Shown: positions 40,119-50,756, counted from the stretch's first letter. The stretch: DNA of 64,000 nucleotides from Sporolactobacillus kofuensis (GCF_024125425.1 NZ_JAMXWN010000011.1:44841-108840); one strand, 5' to 3'. Translations and numbers: made by a program. Notes: generated from the letters alone by a model not told the origin.

Positions 40119-41537
40119 ATGAGGTTTTCGAGCGTTTGGTTAAGGAAAAAACCGATGGATTATACGCTCCATCAGGCAAGTGGTAAGAGCGGGTTGCAGA
40201 AAGCGATGACTGCGTTCGATCTCACGATGCTTGGTATCGGTGCGGTCATAGGAACCGGGATCTTTGTTATGACCGGTATCGTTGCTGCTAATGATGCTGG
40301 GCCAGCCATTATTTTGTCTTTTGTATTGTCGGGGATTGCGTGTGCATTTGCGGCATTGTGCTATGCGGAATTTGCATCGATGATTCCGGCTTCCGGTAGT
40401 GCCTACACATACAGTTATACAGTCTTCGGAGAATTGTTCGCATGGATTCTTGGTTGGGATCTCATCCTTGAATACGGACTTGCCTGTTCGGTTGTAGCAA
40501 GCGGATGGTCTGCTTATCTTCAGGAATTGATGAAAGGATTTGGCATGCAATTACCTGTAGCAATTAGTGCCGCATTCAATCCTGGAAAAGGGACCTATGT
40601 TGATGTGATGGCAACGGTGATTGTCCTTTTGCTTTCGGCAGTTCTGTTAAGCGGTGTAAAAGAATCCAGCCGAATTAACGATATTATGGTTCTCATTAAA
40701 ATTGGTGTTGTTTTGTTGTTTGTTGTTGTCGGCGCCTTTTACGTGAAACCTTCAAACTGGACGCCATTTATGCCTTATGGGTTTGGCGGGGTCATAAAAG
40801 GGGCAGCGACTGCTTTCCTCGCCTACATTGGTTTCGATGCAGTATCCTCCGCGTCGGAAGAGGTGCGGAGACCCCAGCGTGATATGCCAATAGGGATTTT
40901 GTCTTCACTCGCTGTTTGTATGATTTTGTATATTGCGGTTTCGGTTGTATTAACCGGTATGGTCCCTTACCCTCAGTTGAACGTCGGTGATCCGGTTGCC
41001 TTTGCCCTTCGATTTGTCCATCAGGATTGGGTAGCAGGTTTTGTATCACTTGGTGCGATCCTTGGTATTACTACAGTCTTGTTTGTGATGATGTACGGTC
41101 AGACTCGACTATTTTTTGCAATTAGTCGGGATGGACTTCTTCCTAAGTCGATTGCAAAACTAACAAAGAAATCAAAAACACCCGTCATCAGCATTCTGCT
41201 TACTTGGATCATGGCGACCTTATTTTCAGCTTTTGTTCCACTTAATGAACTCGCACAACTTGTGAATATCGGTACGCTGTTTGCCTTCATTGTCGTATCG
41301 ATCGGCGTTGTTGTTCTTCGCGTGAAACGCCCAGATATTAAACGGAATTTCAAAGTGCCTTTTATCTACGTCATTCCATTTCTCGCTGTGCTCTCATGTG
41401 GATTTCTCATGGTTAATCTGTCCGGGCAGACTTGGATTCGTTTCTTAATCTGGTTCGACATTGGTTTAATCATTTACTTTGTATTCGGTTATAGGCACAG
41501 TGAACTTGGCAAAATGATTCGGCAAACGGAAAAGTGA
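40119..41537 (+). CDS. APC-superfamily amino acid permease (YfnA/CAT type)
   Basis: This 472-residue membrane protein has 12 or more hydrophobic segments. The first carries the substrate-binding glycine motif GIGAVIGTGIFVMTG; later come SYTVFGELFAWILGWDLILEYG and FLAYIGFDAVSSASEEVRRPQRDMPIGI, typical of the cationic-amino-acid-transporter-like branch (YfnA). The substrate cannot be fixed from sequence. AGAAGGAG precedes the ATG. It is not part of the usual eno-secG interval in B. subtilis, so it is an insertion in the conserved order. Terminators lie on both sides. Confidence 0.9.
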   Translation: MRFSSVWLRKKPMDYTLHQASGKSGLQKAMTAFDLTMLGIGAVIGTGIFVMTGIVAANDAGPAIILSFVLSGIACAFAALCYAEFASMIPASGSAYTYSYTVFGELFAWILGWDLILEYGLACSVVASGWSAYLQELMKGFGMQLPVAISAAFNPGKGTYVDVMATVIVLLLSAVLLSGVKESSRINDIMVLIKIGVVLLFVVVGAFYVKPSNWTPFMPYGFGGVIKGAATAFLAYIGFDAVSSASEEVRRPQRDMPIGILSSLAVCMILYIAVSVVLTGMVPYPQLNVGDPVAFALRFVHQDWVAGFVSLGAILGITTVLFVMMYGQTRLFFAISRDGLLPKSIAKLTKKSKTPVISILLTWIMATLFSAFVPLNELAQLVNIGTLFAFIVVSIGVVVLRVKRPDIKRNFKVPFIYVIPFLAVLSCGFLMVNLSGQTWIRFLIWFDIGLIIYFVFGYRHSELGKMIRQTEK

Positions 41538-41550
41538 TCTTTGCGATTTG

Positions 41551-41588
41551 AGAAAGAGAAGTGAGAATGCTTCTTTTTCTCTTTTTTT
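41551..41588 (+). terminator. Terminator of the permease gene
   Basis: AGAAAGAGAAG (41551-41561) pairs with CTTCTTTTTCT, followed by a T run. Confidence 0.82.
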
Positions 41589-41680
41589 GGTGGGAACTGA
41601 TGTTGCTCTTAGATCGCCTGTATGGTACATTTAGACTAATGACGATATGAACGTTGATTCGAAGATAGGGGTACATTGAG

Positions 41681-41914
41681 ATGCATACATTTTTGTTAAC
41701 CGTTATGATTATTTCAGCTGTAATTGTTATTGCACTTGTTTTAATTCAAAGAAGCCAAGGCGATGGTCTATCAGAGGCAATCACCGGGGGTGCGGAACAG
41801 TTGTTCAGCAAACAGAAGGCAAGGGGTATTGAAGTCGGCATCAAACGATTGACGATCTTCTTCTCAATTATTTTCTTTGCCTGTGCATTCTTAATTGGCT
41901 ATTACTTTAAATAA
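41681..41914 (+). CDS. secG: Preprotein translocase subunit SecG
   Basis: This 77-residue protein has two transmembrane helices (about 5-25 and 55-76). Between them is the conserved IQRSQGDGLSEAITGGAEQLF. SecG assists SecYE and SecA in translocation. ATAGGGG precedes the ATG. It starts the conserved secG-est-rnr-smpB-ssrA order, though a terminator follows it here. Confidence 0.95.
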   Translation: MHTFLLTVMIISAVIVIALVLIQRSQGDGLSEAITGGAEQLFSKQKARGIEVGIKRLTIFFSIIFFACAFLIGYYFK

Positions 41915-41928
41915 GTGGTAAGTTTAGT

Positions 41929-41956
41929 GAACCGGAGCTAACCCTCCGGTTTTTGG
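41929..41956 (+). terminator. Terminator of secG
   Basis: ACCGGAG (41931-41937) pairs with CTCCGGT (41944-41950), followed by T. Confidence 0.9.
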
Positions 41957-42086
41957 TCTATTTTGGTGAAAAATAATTACCCTGAACGACGAATAGGAGC
42001 TGCCTAGTTATAAGAAACTATTAATTGGAACGCCCACTGTTGTGAGAAAATTGAAGCACGTGCATCCCGTACCATTTTGTTTCCTT

Positions 42087-42115
42087 TAGACCAATCCGCA
42101 GATATAGCGTATAAT
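42087..42115 (+). promoter_or_regulatory. Sigma-A promoter of est-rnr
   Basis: TAGACC (42087-42092), a 17-base spacer and TATAAT (42110-42115). Confidence 0.6.
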
Positions 42116-42196
42116 GTATTTGGAAGAAGATGCCTTTTCATAACATGCTCAGAAAATGCATCAATCGGAATTCTTGGGTAGGGGGATATGGTTAGG

Positions 42197-42946
42197 ATGC
42201 GAATTAGAGCACCAAGGCCCTTTTTCCTTGAATCCGGCAAACGTGCCGTACTGCTTCTTCATGGATTCACCGGAAATTCAGCCGATGTTTGGCAGATTGG
42301 CCGCTATCTGCATCAATTTGGGTATACCTGTTACGGACCCATTTATTCCGGACATGGTGGACCTCCAGAGGAATTGCTTCCAACTGGTCCGAATGATTGG
42401 TGGCGTGATGTCCGGCAAGCCTTTGAATTTTTGCAAGAGCATGGCTACGCCGAAATTGCGGTTTGCGGCCTTTCATTAGGCGGGGTTTTTTCTCTTAAAT
42501 GTGGTTACACTTTTTCAGTGAAGGGTATTGTGCCGATGTGTGCCCCGGCGTTCTCCGGAATGCAGGATCAATTGCTGGCCGGCACCTTGGCCAATGCGCG
42601 AAAGTATAAGCAGTATCAAGGAAAAAGCGAAACAACCATTGATGCAGAGTTGGTGGCATTTAAAAGAAAGATTCCGGAGGTACTGAACCATCTAGGTGGA
42701 TTGATCGATGAAGTGCGGGAACAGAGTGCTCAAATTACTGTGCCGACATTAATCGTTCAAGCACGTAAGGATGAAATGATCCCTCCGAATAGTGCGCAGT
42801 ACTTCTATCAGCATATTAAATCTGCGGACAAGCAATTAAAGTGGTATGAAAATTCAACACATGTGATTACGTTAGGAACAGAAAAAGTGCAGCTTCATCA
42901 GGATATCTATGCGTTTCTTGAAAGCCTGGATTGGTCTGTTTCCTAA
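42197..42946 (+). CDS. est: Carboxylesterase (Est30/YvaK family)
   Basis: This 249-residue alpha/beta hydrolase has the oxyanion segment [13 protein letters not shown], the nucleophile elbow GLSLGG, the acid in VQARKDEMI and the His in NSTHVITL. The Geobacillus homologue Est30 hydrolyses short-chain esters; the physiological substrate is unknown. Two ATG codons compete. The one at 42197 ([10 protein letters not shown]) fits the family and stands 11 bases from GGTAGGGGG, while the one at 42188 is only two bases from it. rnr starts 19 bases after the stop. Confidence 0.93.
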   Translation: MRIRAPRPFFLESGKRAVLLLHGFTGNSADVWQIGRYLHQFGYTCYGPIYSGHGGPPEELLPTGPNDWWRDVRQAFEFLQEHGYAEIAVCGLSLGGVFSLKCGYTFSVKGIVPMCAPAFSGMQDQLLAGTLANARKYKQYQGKSETTIDAELVAFKRKIPEVLNHLGGLIDEVREQSAQITVPTLIVQARKDEMIPPNSAQYFYQHIKSADKQLKWYENSTHVITLGTEKVQLHQDIYAFLESLDWSVS

Positions 42947-42965
42947 GAACAGGGAGGTTTACGAC

Positions 42966-45293
42966 ATGGCGGAAGAGCGCATTCAGAAAATCCTGAATTA
43001 TATGCGAGAAGAAACTTACCGGCCGATGACATTAAAAGAACTTGAGGTTGCTTTTGAATTAAGCCAGCCCGAAGAGTTCACCGACTTAGTGAAAATGATG
43101 AACGAATTAGAAGAACAAGGTCAAGTGATTCGAACACGTGCGGATCGTTACGGATTGCCTGAAAAAATGAATTTAATGAAGGGGAGAGTACAGGCGCACG
43201 CTAAGGGCTTCGCTTTTATTATCCCTGAGGATGAAAAACTTGATGATGTGTTCGTCGGTCCAAATGATCTTGCAGGAGCGATGAACGGTGATACAGTGGT
43301 TATTCGTGTATCACATAAATCAACAGGTGAACGACCAGAGGGTACAGTGATCCGCATTCTCGAACGGGCGGTTACGAAAGTGGTTGGTACATTCAATGCC
43401 GGCCGTCACTTTGGCTTTGTGATTCCTGATGATAAAAAAATAAATGGTGACATTTTTATTCCTGAAAATGCAGAGCATGGTGCAATGGAGGGCCATAAAG
43501 TTGTTGCTGAAATTACCAAATACCCGGAAGGCAGAAAGAACGCAGAAGGTATGGTCACCCAAATTCTCGGGCATAAGAACGACCCGGGCGTTGATATTCT
43601 ATCGGTTATTTACAAGCATGATTTGCCGCTGGAATACCCTCCTGAAGTGCTCTCTGAGGCTGAGGCTGTTCCGGATGAATTGACTGAAAAAGATTATGAA
43701 GGACGGCGCGACTTGCGTGGTGAGACTATTGTCACCATTGATGGCGAAGATTCCAAGGACTTGGATGACGCTGTAACGGTTTCGCGTCTTGACAACGGTA
43801 ACTACAAGCTCGGCGTACATATTGCTGATGTTAGTTATTATGTGACCGAGGGATCGGCGCTTAATGCTGAAGCTTATGAACGTGGAACGAGTGTCTATTT
43901 GGTCGATCGCGTTATTCCGATGATTCCACATCGTTTATCCAATGGAATCTGCAGTTTGAATCCGCATGTTGACCGACTGACAATCAGCTGTGAAATGGAG
44001 ATTAATCCAAAAGGCGAAGTTGTCGGTCATGATATTTTTCCAAGTGTTATTCGATCAACGGAACGAATGACATACAACAATGTGCGTAAGATCTTAAAAC
44101 GTGAAGATGATGAAGTTCTGGAACGCTATCATGATCTGATTCCATTCTTTGATCAAATGGCCGAACTTGCAAGTATTCTTGAGAAACATCGTCAAGATCG
44201 TGGTGCGATTGACTTTGATTTTACGGAAGCAAAGATCATTGTTGATGAACAAGGAAAACCGGTAGACGTCGTCGTGCGTGAACGTACGGTTGCCGAACGC
44301 TTGATCGAATCCTTTATGCTGGCTGCGAATGAGACAGTCGCTGAACATGTTGATAAATTGCATCTGCCGTTCATTTATCGTGTTCACGAAGAACCGAATG
44401 CGGAAAAATTGGAGAAATTCTTTGATTTCGTTGTCAATTTTGGTTATGTTCTGCATGGTTCTCCGGATAATGTCCATCCGCGTACCTTACAGTCACTACT
44501 TGAAAAGGCAAAAGGGCAACCTGAGGAAGCGGTTATTAGTACCGTCATGCTACGTTCAATGGCTAAGGCGAAATATGACGACACTTGCTTAGGTCACTTT
44601 GGCTTATCTACCGAATATTACACACACTTTACTTCTCCGATCCGCCGTTATCCGGATTTAACGGTCCATCGTCTTCTCCGTAAATATTTGTTTGAGAAGA
44701 AGACCGATCCGAAGACAATAGCCTATTGGAAAGCGGAAATGCCGGAAATCGCAAAGCATACATCCGAATGTGAGCAACGTGCGGTGGAAGCGGAACGTGA
44801 TACAGACGACTTGAAGAAAGCAGAATACATGCAGGATAAGGTTGGAGAAACCTTCTCCGGCGTTGTGAGCGGTGTGACAAACTTCGGCTTATTCGTGGAA
44901 TTGCCAAATACGATCGAAGGTTTGGTTCATATCAGCTATCTGACTGATGATTACTATCACTACAGTGAAGAAAATATGGCGTTGGTTGGTGAACGTACCG
45001 GCCATCTGTATCGGATTGGCGACGAAATCGAAGTGCGCGTTCTGGATGTCAATATGGAAGAACATGCGGTTGACTTCGAAGTTGTTGGCATGAAGCCGCA
45101 GAAGCCTCGCCAAAAAAAATCAAGACCAACGATTATTCAAGGAAAGACCGGCCCAAGCAATGGTGGCAATAAGAAGAGTTTTGGAGACAGAAACGGGAGA
45201 CGTTCTGACTCGCGAAATGGTAACCGTGGAGGTCGCAATGGCGGCAGCCGTGGAGGAAATGGTAATTTCTATTCAAAAGGTAGAAGCAAATAA
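42966..45293 (+). CDS. rnr: Ribonuclease R
   Basis: This 775-residue 3'-5' exoribonuclease degrades structured RNA and works with tmRNA-SmpB in quality control. It has an N-terminal helix-turn-helix and two cold-shock domains, then the RNB domain with its metal site [11 protein letters not shown]. An S1 domain follows ([17 protein letters not shown]), and a basic Gly, Asn, Arg-rich tail (about 60 residues) that probably binds RNA. The ATG at 42966 follows AGGGAGG; a longer reading from 42909 lies inside est. Normally smpB follows; here a trehalose operon intervenes. Confidence 0.96.
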   Translation: MAEERIQKILNYMREETYRPMTLKELEVAFELSQPEEFTDLVKMMNELEEQGQVIRTRADRYGLPEKMNLMKGRVQAHAKGFAFIIPEDEKLDDVFVGPNDLAGAMNGDTVVIRVSHKSTGERPEGTVIRILERAVTKVVGTFNAGRHFGFVIPDDKKINGDIFIPENAEHGAMEGHKVVAEITKYPEGRKNAEGMVTQILGHKNDPGVDILSVIYKHDLPLEYPPEVLSEAEAVPDELTEKDYEGRRDLRGETIVTIDGEDSKDLDDAVTVSRLDNGNYKLGVHIADVSYYVTEGSALNAEAYERGTSVYLVDRVIPMIPHRLSNGICSLNPHVDRLTISCEMEINPKGEVVGHDIFPSVIRSTERMTYNNVRKILKREDDEVLERYHDLIPFFDQMAELASILEKHRQDRGAIDFDFTEAKIIVDEQGKPVDVVVRERTVAERLIESFMLAANETVAEHVDKLHLPFIYRVHEEPNAEKLEKFFDFVVNFGYVLHGSPDNVHPRTLQSLLEKAKGQPEEAVISTVMLRSMAKAKYDDTCLGHFGLSTEYYTHFTSPIRRYPDLTVHRLLRKYLFEKKTDPKTIAYWKAEMPEIAKHTSECEQRAVEAERDTDDLKKAEYMQDKVGETFSGVVSGVTNFGLFVELPNTIEGLVHISYLTDDYYHYSEENMALVGERTGHLYRIGDEIEVRVLDVNMEEHAVDFEVVGMKPQKPRQKKSRPTIIQGKTGPSNGGNKKSFGDRNGRRSDSRNGNRGGRNGGSRGGNGNFYSKGRSK

Positions 45294-45308
45294 GATAAGT
45301 CAATAATG

Positions 45309-45354
45309 AAAAGCACCGCACGATTGGAAGATTCCAATCGCGCGGTGCTTTTTT
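45309..45354 (+). terminator. Strong terminator of est-rnr
   Basis: AAAAGCACCGC (45309-45319) pairs with GCGGTGCTTTT (45342-45352), with an inner CGATTGG/CCAATCG helix, followed by T. Confidence 0.95.
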
Positions 45355-45379
45355 GCAAGTAAAGAAAGTAGATGTGATT

Positions 45380-45505
45380 GAACGCGCAGATGCGAGACGC
45401 CTGCGGGATTAGGTGCCAGCGAGCAATCGGAGCGGACCCAGGCCAAATGCAACGCGAAAGCTACAGTATCCTGCATAAGTAAGGACTGGGCTTAGCGTAG
45501 TTTTG
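45380..45505. repeat. Copy of the ~150-bp intergenic repeat
   Basis: GATGCGAGACGCCTGCGGGA matches the copy at 9500 almost exactly, followed by AGCGAGCAATCGGAGCGG and an AAGGACTGGGC end. The middle part is shortened. Confidence 0.65.
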
Positions 45506-45535
45506 CTAATATTCGTCTTTGGGATATGGACAAGT

Positions 45536-45602
45536 ATTTATATATACAAATATTAAAAAATGTATTATTTGACTATACAAATATAAATGAAAGCGCTATA
45601 AT
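45536..45602 (+). promoter_or_regulatory. Trehalose operon promoter with two TreR-like operators
   Basis: ATTTATATATACAAAT (45536-45551) and ATTTGACTATACAAAT (45567-45582) are two 16-base imperfect palindromes, 31 bases apart, resembling the TreR operator core TTGTATATACAA. The second covers the -35 (TATACA, 45574-45579); TATAAT (45597-45602) is the -10 with a 17-base spacer. Confidence 0.75.
45588..45601 (+). promoter_or_regulatory. cre site overlapping the tre -10
   Basis: TGAAAGCGCTATAA matches TGWAANCGNTNWCA at all but one position. CcpA bound here would block polymerase. Confidence 0.72.
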
Positions 45603-45704
45603 TAAAAAGTCAAAGAAGCTAATCTTTTTTAAATAGGATTGACAATTGGTGTAACGGCCGTACATCAATGCTCATCCATGAAGTTGGTATTATCTATCTT
45701 TTTT

Positions 45705-45718
45705 TGTAACCGTTTGCG
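45705..45718 (+). promoter_or_regulatory. Second cre-like site in the treP leader
   Basis: TGTAACCGTTTGCG fits the cre consensus with two mismatches on either strand and lies 57 bases before the treP ATG, where it could act as a roadblock. Confidence 0.5.
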
Positions 45719-45774
45719 TTTAAAAACGATTTCTTGCATTAATTCACGAAAAAATGATTATGGGAGTGAATCAG

Positions 45775-47199
45775 ATGGCTGTTGTAACCGAAGAATCCGT
45801 AAAACAGATCATTGAAACTGTAGGCGGAAATGAAAATATTAATGCTGCGACGCATTGTGTGACGCGGCTTCGCCTGATTCTTAAAGATGAAAATAAAGTC
45901 GATAAAGAAAAATTGGATAAACTTGATTTAGTCAAAGGTTTCTTTTCAGCGAATGGTCAGTTTCAAATTGTGATTGGAAATGGAACCGTTGACAAAGTGT
46001 ATGATCTATTTGTACGGCTCACAGGTATCGGCGAATCAACCAAGCAAGAAGTGAAAGATGCCGCTGCCGAGAAGATGAATCCCCTGCAGAAGGGCATTAA
46101 AACGCTGGCTGATATTTTTATTCCTATTCTTCCTGCAATCGTTACCGCCGGTTTATTGATGGGGATTAACAACGTTCTCGCGAATCCTGGTATCTTCTTT
46201 CAAAAATCTGTAGTCGAAGCTTATCCTCAATGGAAGGACTTTGCAGATATTATCTTAGTTATTGCCAATACGTCTTTCGTCTTTTTACCAGCGTTAATCG
46301 GATGGTCAGCAGTTAAAAAGTTCGGTGGCAATCCGCTTCTTGGTATTGTTCTTGGGCTCGTTCTCGTTCATCCTTCCTTGCTCAATGCATACGGTTTGGC
46401 TGAAGCACAAACCAAAGGTACGGTTCCGATTTGGAATTTGTTTGGTCTGCACATCGACAAAGTGGGTTATCAGGGGCAAGTGCTTCCAGTTCTTGTTGCT
46501 TCTTATGTTTTAGCTAGGCTTGAACTTTTTCTGAAAAAGCATGTTGCGGATTCGATTCAATTGCTGGTGGTAGCGCCGGTAGCATTACTTGTAACCGGAT
46601 TGCTCGCATTCACAATTATTGGGCCGATCACTTTGACTCTTGCAAACTGGATCACCGCCGGTATCGTTGGCTTGTTCCACTATGTTCCATTACTCGGCGG
46701 TTTGGTATACGGCTTCTTCTATGGTGTATTAGTTATCACCGGTATGCATCAGATTTTCCTTGCTGTGGACTTACAGCTGATTGGAAGCACTGGTTCAACG
46801 TTCTTATGGCCAATGCTCGCACTTTCGAATATCGCACAAGGTGCGGCGGCTTTTGCTGTCTTCTTAATGGCGCGCGATGCTAAATTGAAAGGCTTGGCAA
46901 TGACATCGTCAGTATCTGCTTGGCTTGGCATCACAGAACCGGCGATGTTCGGAGTCAATCTAAGATTCCGTTATCCATTCCTTGCTGCGATTATCAGTTC
47001 TGGGATTGCCGGCGCATTTATCACATTATGCGGTGTTAAAGCTACTTCAGTAGGAATTGGCGGGCTTCCAGGATTCTTGTCCATCATTCCTAAATATTGG
47101 GGTCCATTCTTCATTGGTATGTTGATCGTGCTCGTCTTGCCGTTTGTATTAACCTATATATTCTCCAAATTCAGCAAGAAGCGGATTAACGAAGAGTAA
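45775..47199 (+). CDS. treP: PTS trehalose transporter, EIIBC
   Basis: This 474-residue membrane protein has an N-terminal EIIB domain with the phosphorylated Cys28 in AATHCVTRLR. An EIIC domain of about ten helices follows, including NPLQKGIKTLADIFIPILPAI, VITGMHQIFLAVD and LGITEPAMFGVNLRFRYP. It imports trehalose as trehalose-6-phosphate and needs a separate EIIA. GGGAG lies eight bases before the ATG at 45775; an ATG at 45754 is seven codons earlier and lacks a site. It is the first gene of treP-treA. Confidence 0.95.
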   Translation: MAVVTEESVKQIIETVGGNENINAATHCVTRLRLILKDENKVDKEKLDKLDLVKGFFSANGQFQIVIGNGTVDKVYDLFVRLTGIGESTKQEVKDAAAEKMNPLQKGIKTLADIFIPILPAIVTAGLLMGINNVLANPGIFFQKSVVEAYPQWKDFADIILVIANTSFVFLPALIGWSAVKKFGGNPLLGIVLGLVLVHPSLLNAYGLAEAQTKGTVPIWNLFGLHIDKVGYQGQVLPVLVASYVLARLELFLKKHVADSIQLLVVAPVALLVTGLLAFTIIGPITLTLANWITAGIVGLFHYVPLLGGLVYGFFYGVLVITGMHQIFLAVDLQLIGSTGSTFLWPMLALSNIAQGAAAFAVFLMARDAKLKGLAMTSSVSAWLGITEPAMFGVNLRFRYPFLAAIISSGIAGAFITLCGVKATSVGIGGLPGFLSIIPKYWGPFFIGMLIVLVLPFVLTYIFSKFSKKRINEE

Positions 47200-47252
47200 A
47201 GAAAAGAACATAGAGATAAGGTGCAAAGTCTAATTGATTGGGTGTGAAATGC

Positions 47253-48962
47253 ATGCAAGAAAATTGGTGGAAAAAAGCAACCGTCTACCAGATCTATCCG
47301 AAGAGTTTCTGTGATACGAATGGTGACGGAATCGGTGATATTAATGGGATAATTGAAAAATTGGATTATCTAAAGAAGTTAGGTGTTGACGTGCTTTGGC
47401 TGACGCCGATGTACCGATCACCGCAAAAAGATAACGGATATGACATTAGTGATTACTATAGCCTTCAGTCAGAGTACGGCACCATGCAAGATTTGGAGCA
47501 TCTCTTTTCTGAAGCACACAAACGTGATTTGAAGATCGTGATGGATATTGTTGTGAATCACACCTCAACAGAGCATCACTGGTTCAAAGAAGCATTGAGC
47601 AATGTTGATAGCCCATATCGTGATTATTATATTTGGCGCAATCCAGGCAAAGATGGCGGAGCTCCAAATAACTGGCAATCGAAATTTGGCGGTCCCGCTT
47701 GGCAGCTCGATGAAAAAAGCGGACAGTACTATTTGCATCTGTATGATGTCACACAGGCAGACCTTAACTGGGAAAATGAGGCAGTTCGCGCGGACGTCTA
47801 TAAGATGATGAATTATTGGCTGGATAAAGGGGTGGATGGTTTTCGTCTTGATGTCATCAATGTGATTTCAAAGGATCAGCATTTTCCGGATGATCACGAT
47901 CCGAACTCACCTGGAGACGGTCGACCCTTTTATACGGACGGACCACGCATTCACGAATTCTTGCATGAAATGAACCAGCGTGTATTCAGCAAACGATCAG
48001 GGACAATTACTGTCGGAGAAATGTCGTCGACTACGATTGAGAATTGTATCCAATACACCAATCCTAAATCAGAAGAATTAAGCATGGCCTTTAATTTCCA
48101 TCACCTGAAAGTCGATTACCCGAATGGGCAGAAATGGGCACTGGGCAAACTCGACCTTCCTGAATTAAAAAGAGTCCTGTCTGAATGGCAAAAAGGCATG
48201 CATGATGGTGGTGGCTGGAACGCGCTATTCTGGTGCAATCATGACCAACCACGCATTGTTTCTCGGTTTGGCGATGAAGGTAACTATCGCGTTGAATCAG
48301 CCAAAATGCTTGCAACGACATTGCACATGCTGCAAGGCACGCCTTACGTATACCAGGGCGAAGAAATCGGGATGACGAACCCGAACTTTGACCGTATTGA
48401 AGACTATCGAGATGTTGAATCTTTAAATGCATATCAGATCATGAAACACGAGGGCAAGCCGGAATCTGAAATTTTAGCCATCTTAAGGCAAAAATCAAGG
48501 GATAACGGTCGAACACCGGTGCAGTGGAGTGCGGCTCATCAGGGCGGATTTACATCGGGAACACCGTGGATTTCCGTTGCGGAGCCTTATCGAACAATTA
48601 ATGTGGCGTCAGCATTACAGGATCCGAATTCGGTTTTCTACCACTATCAACAACTCATTGCCTTGCGAAAAAAATACGATGTCATTGTTTACGGCGATTT
48701 TACACTCATCCTTCCTGATGATCCGCAAATCTTTGCTTATCTGCGTACTTGGAAGAATGAACAAATACTCGTGATCAGCAACTTTTGCAATCAGAATCAT
48801 TCATTTTCAGGCCTTAAAGGCTGGGATTTGAGCCAATACACGAGTGAGCTTCTGATTAGCAATTACAAGGATTCACAGCGACTTTCAGAATCAATGGTGT
48901 TGCGTCCATTCGAGTCGATTGCTTACCATCTGACCAGGAAATCAGTTCGTTCACCAATTTGA
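47253..48962 (+). CDS. treA: Trehalose-6-phosphate hydrolase (GH13)
   Basis: This 569-residue alpha-amylase-family enzyme splits trehalose-6-phosphate into glucose and glucose-6-phosphate in the cytoplasm. It has the GH13 regions DIVVNHTS, the nucleophile Asp in GFRLDVIN, the acid Glu in TVGEMSST and the transition-state Asp in WCNHDQPR. The ATG at 47253 is preceded by GGGTGTG. It lies 53 bases after treP, so the two form one operon. Confidence 0.95.
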   Translation: MQENWWKKATVYQIYPKSFCDTNGDGIGDINGIIEKLDYLKKLGVDVLWLTPMYRSPQKDNGYDISDYYSLQSEYGTMQDLEHLFSEAHKRDLKIVMDIVVNHTSTEHHWFKEALSNVDSPYRDYYIWRNPGKDGGAPNNWQSKFGGPAWQLDEKSGQYYLHLYDVTQADLNWENEAVRADVYKMMNYWLDKGVDGFRLDVINVISKDQHFPDDHDPNSPGDGRPFYTDGPRIHEFLHEMNQRVFSKRSGTITVGEMSSTTIENCIQYTNPKSEELSMAFNFHHLKVDYPNGQKWALGKLDLPELKRVLSEWQKGMHDGGGWNALFWCNHDQPRIVSRFGDEGNYRVESAKMLATTLHMLQGTPYVYQGEEIGMTNPNFDRIEDYRDVESLNAYQIMKHEGKPESEILAILRQKSRDNGRTPVQWSAAHQGGFTSGTPWISVAEPYRTINVASALQDPNSVFYHYQQLIALRKKYDVIVYGDFTLILPDDPQIFAYLRTWKNEQILVISNFCNQNHSFSGLKGWDLSQYTSELLISNYKDSQRLSESMVLRPFESIAYHLTRKSVRSPI

Positions 48963-49018
48963 TCGTTTTGTTAAGGCTTTCATGACAAACATTTGGTATA
49001 CTAATAGTGAACATGCAG

Positions 49019-49049
49019 AATAAAAGGGCAAATGATTTGCCCTTTTATT
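49019..49049 (+). terminator. Terminator after treA
   Basis: A perfect 14-bp stem, AATAAAAGGGCAAA with TTTGCCCTTTTATT, around TGA. A TATACT (48997-49002) just upstream could be a treR -10, in which case this hairpin would sit at the start of that transcript. Confidence 0.88.
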
Positions 49050-49159
49050 TACTTTTTCATTAGAAAAAAGCAATGGATAGTCGCATCACTTTTTTCTATG
49101 CACGATGCCAAATAACCCCATGGCAGAAGGCAATGACTGCGAGAAGGGGAGGCGTGACG

Positions 49160-49879
49160 ATGGGAAAGAGCAAATTCAACGCCATCTATAATGATCTTAG
49201 TGAAAAAATACACGATCAATTGATTAAAGCAGGGGCACTGCTGCCCACTGAGAATGAGCTGAGTGAACAGTATCATGCATCGCGGGAGACCATTCGGAAG
49301 GCATTGGCGATGTTGTCGCGTAATGGCTACATCCAGAAGGTTCAAGGGAAGGGATCCATTGTTCTCGATGTTACCCGGCAGAACTTCCCTATTTCGGGAT
49401 TGACCAGTTTCCGTGAACTTGCCAACCATTCAAAGGATAAATGGAAGACCAAAGTTCATCAACTTGTTCTCTTAAAGTCAGATGAGCACTTAAGAATGCT
49501 GATGAATTTGACAGCGGATCAAGCCGTTTGGAAAGTGATCCGCTCACGCTCAGTGAACAATGAAGCAGTAATTCTAGATAAGGATTATTTGATTCAAAGT
49601 ATTGTGCCAATGCTGACAGCGGACAATTGTGAGCGTTCCTTGTATGATTATATTGAGCATGAACTGGGGCTACGTATCGGTTTTGCAAAGAAGGAAATTA
49701 CTGTTGAACATGCGACTGCCGAAGATCAACGCTATTTAACTTTGAATCGTGATACGCAAGTAGTTGTTGTGCGCAGTTTGGTTTATCTGGAGAATGCGGA
49801 ACTTTTCCAATATACCGAATCGAGACATCGTGCGGATAAGTTTCGATTTGTTGACTTTGCACGTCGTGAACATCAATGA
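49160..49879 (+). CDS. treR: Trehalose operon repressor TreR (GntR/HutC family)
   Basis: This 239-residue regulator has an N-terminal winged helix (LLPTENELSEQYHASRETIRKAL, GYIQKVQGKGSIVL) and a C-terminal UTRA effector domain. TreR represses treP-treA and is released by trehalose-6-phosphate. The ATG at 49160 follows AAGGGGAGG; a longer reading from 49073 is unsupported. It follows the genes it presumably controls, and matching operators lie upstream of treP. Confidence 0.94.
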   Translation: MGKSKFNAIYNDLSEKIHDQLIKAGALLPTENELSEQYHASRETIRKALAMLSRNGYIQKVQGKGSIVLDVTRQNFPISGLTSFRELANHSKDKWKTKVHQLVLLKSDEHLRMLMNLTADQAVWKVIRSRSVNNEAVILDKDYLIQSIVPMLTADNCERSLYDYIEHELGLRIGFAKKEITVEHATAEDQRYLTLNRDTQVVVVRSLVYLENAELFQYTESRHRADKFRFVDFARREHQ

Positions 49880-49895
49880 TGATTAGGAGGATTCG

Positions 49896-50756
49896 ATGAT
49901 AAAATTACTGGCAATGGATATGGATGGAACATTATTGAATAAACACCGTGAAATCAGTTGGGAAAATTTAAAAGCGTTGCGCTATGCGCGCTCCAAGGGT
50001 GTCATTTTAGCGATTGCATCAGGACGCGCTTTTTTTGATATTAAAAGCAAGATGAGAGAAGTCGATATAGAAACACATTTGATTGGTACAAATGGTGCAA
50101 CCATTCATACATCAGAAGGAAAACTGCTCGGCGCTGATTTTCTCAATCGTAGCGAGGCACTCCAAATCGTTAAAGAACTCGTTGAGCAAAACTACTATAT
50201 TGGCGTTTATTCAGAGCACCATATCTATGTCCCTGAGAAAGGTACGGAGTGGCTTCGCGATGAACTGCATCGACTAGGAATAAATGAAGATCGTTCGGTT
50301 GGGTTTCAAGGCGCGACTCGTGATGATTTTTACCGATTTGTTGACGACTGGAGCATGTTTGAGAATAGAGATACAGAATTCTCGAAGATTATTATTTTCT
50401 CTTATGATGACGAGAAATTGAATAAGGCACGTGCGATCTATGAGGCGAAACATCGTTATAATATCGTTTCGAGCGGTACGGGAAACTTTGAGATTATGCC
50501 TCCGAATGTATCCAAAGGTAATGCGCTGGACCACTTAGCACATTATCTTGGCATTCCGACCAGTCAGGTGATGGCCATCGGTGACAATTACAACGATCTG
50601 TCGATGTTTGAGGTCGCAGGGATCGCTGTTGCGATGGGCAATGCGGATGACGAGATCAAAGCCGTCTGTGACCGAGTGACAACCAATTATGATGTTGATG
50701 GAGTGGCGCGAGCGATTTACGAAGAACTTGGCTATCCTGATGGAGAAAAAGCGTGA
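49896..50756 (+). CDS. Cof-type HAD phosphatase
   Basis: This 286-residue HAD hydrolase of the Cof subfamily (class IIB cap) has motif I MDMDGTLLN, motif II IASGRAFF, motif III Lys in NVSKGNALDHL and motif IV GDNYNDLSMFEVAG. Members dephosphorylate sugar phosphates, flavin or pyridoxal intermediates; the substrate cannot be told. TTAGGAGG precedes the ATG, 16 bases after treR, suggesting co-transcription and perhaps a role in sugar-phosphate homeostasis during trehalose use. Confidence 0.88.
   Translation: MIKLLAMDMDGTLLNKHREISWENLKALRYARSKGVILAIASGRAFFDIKSKMREVDIETHLIGTNGATIHTSEGKLLGADFLNRSEALQIVKELVEQNYYIGVYSEHHIYVPEKGTEWLRDELHRLGINEDRSVGFQGATRDDFYRFVDDWSMFENRDTEFSKIIIFSYDDEKLNKARAIYEAKHRYNIVSSGTGNFEIMPPNVSKGNALDHLAHYLGIPTSQVMAIGDNYNDLSMFEVAGIAVAMGNADDEIKAVCDRVTTNYDVDGVARAIYEELGYPDGEKA

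Noticed and set aside
48997..49049. Attenuator in front of treR
   Set aside because: The hairpin is well explained as the treA terminator; the upstream TATACT lacks a good -35.
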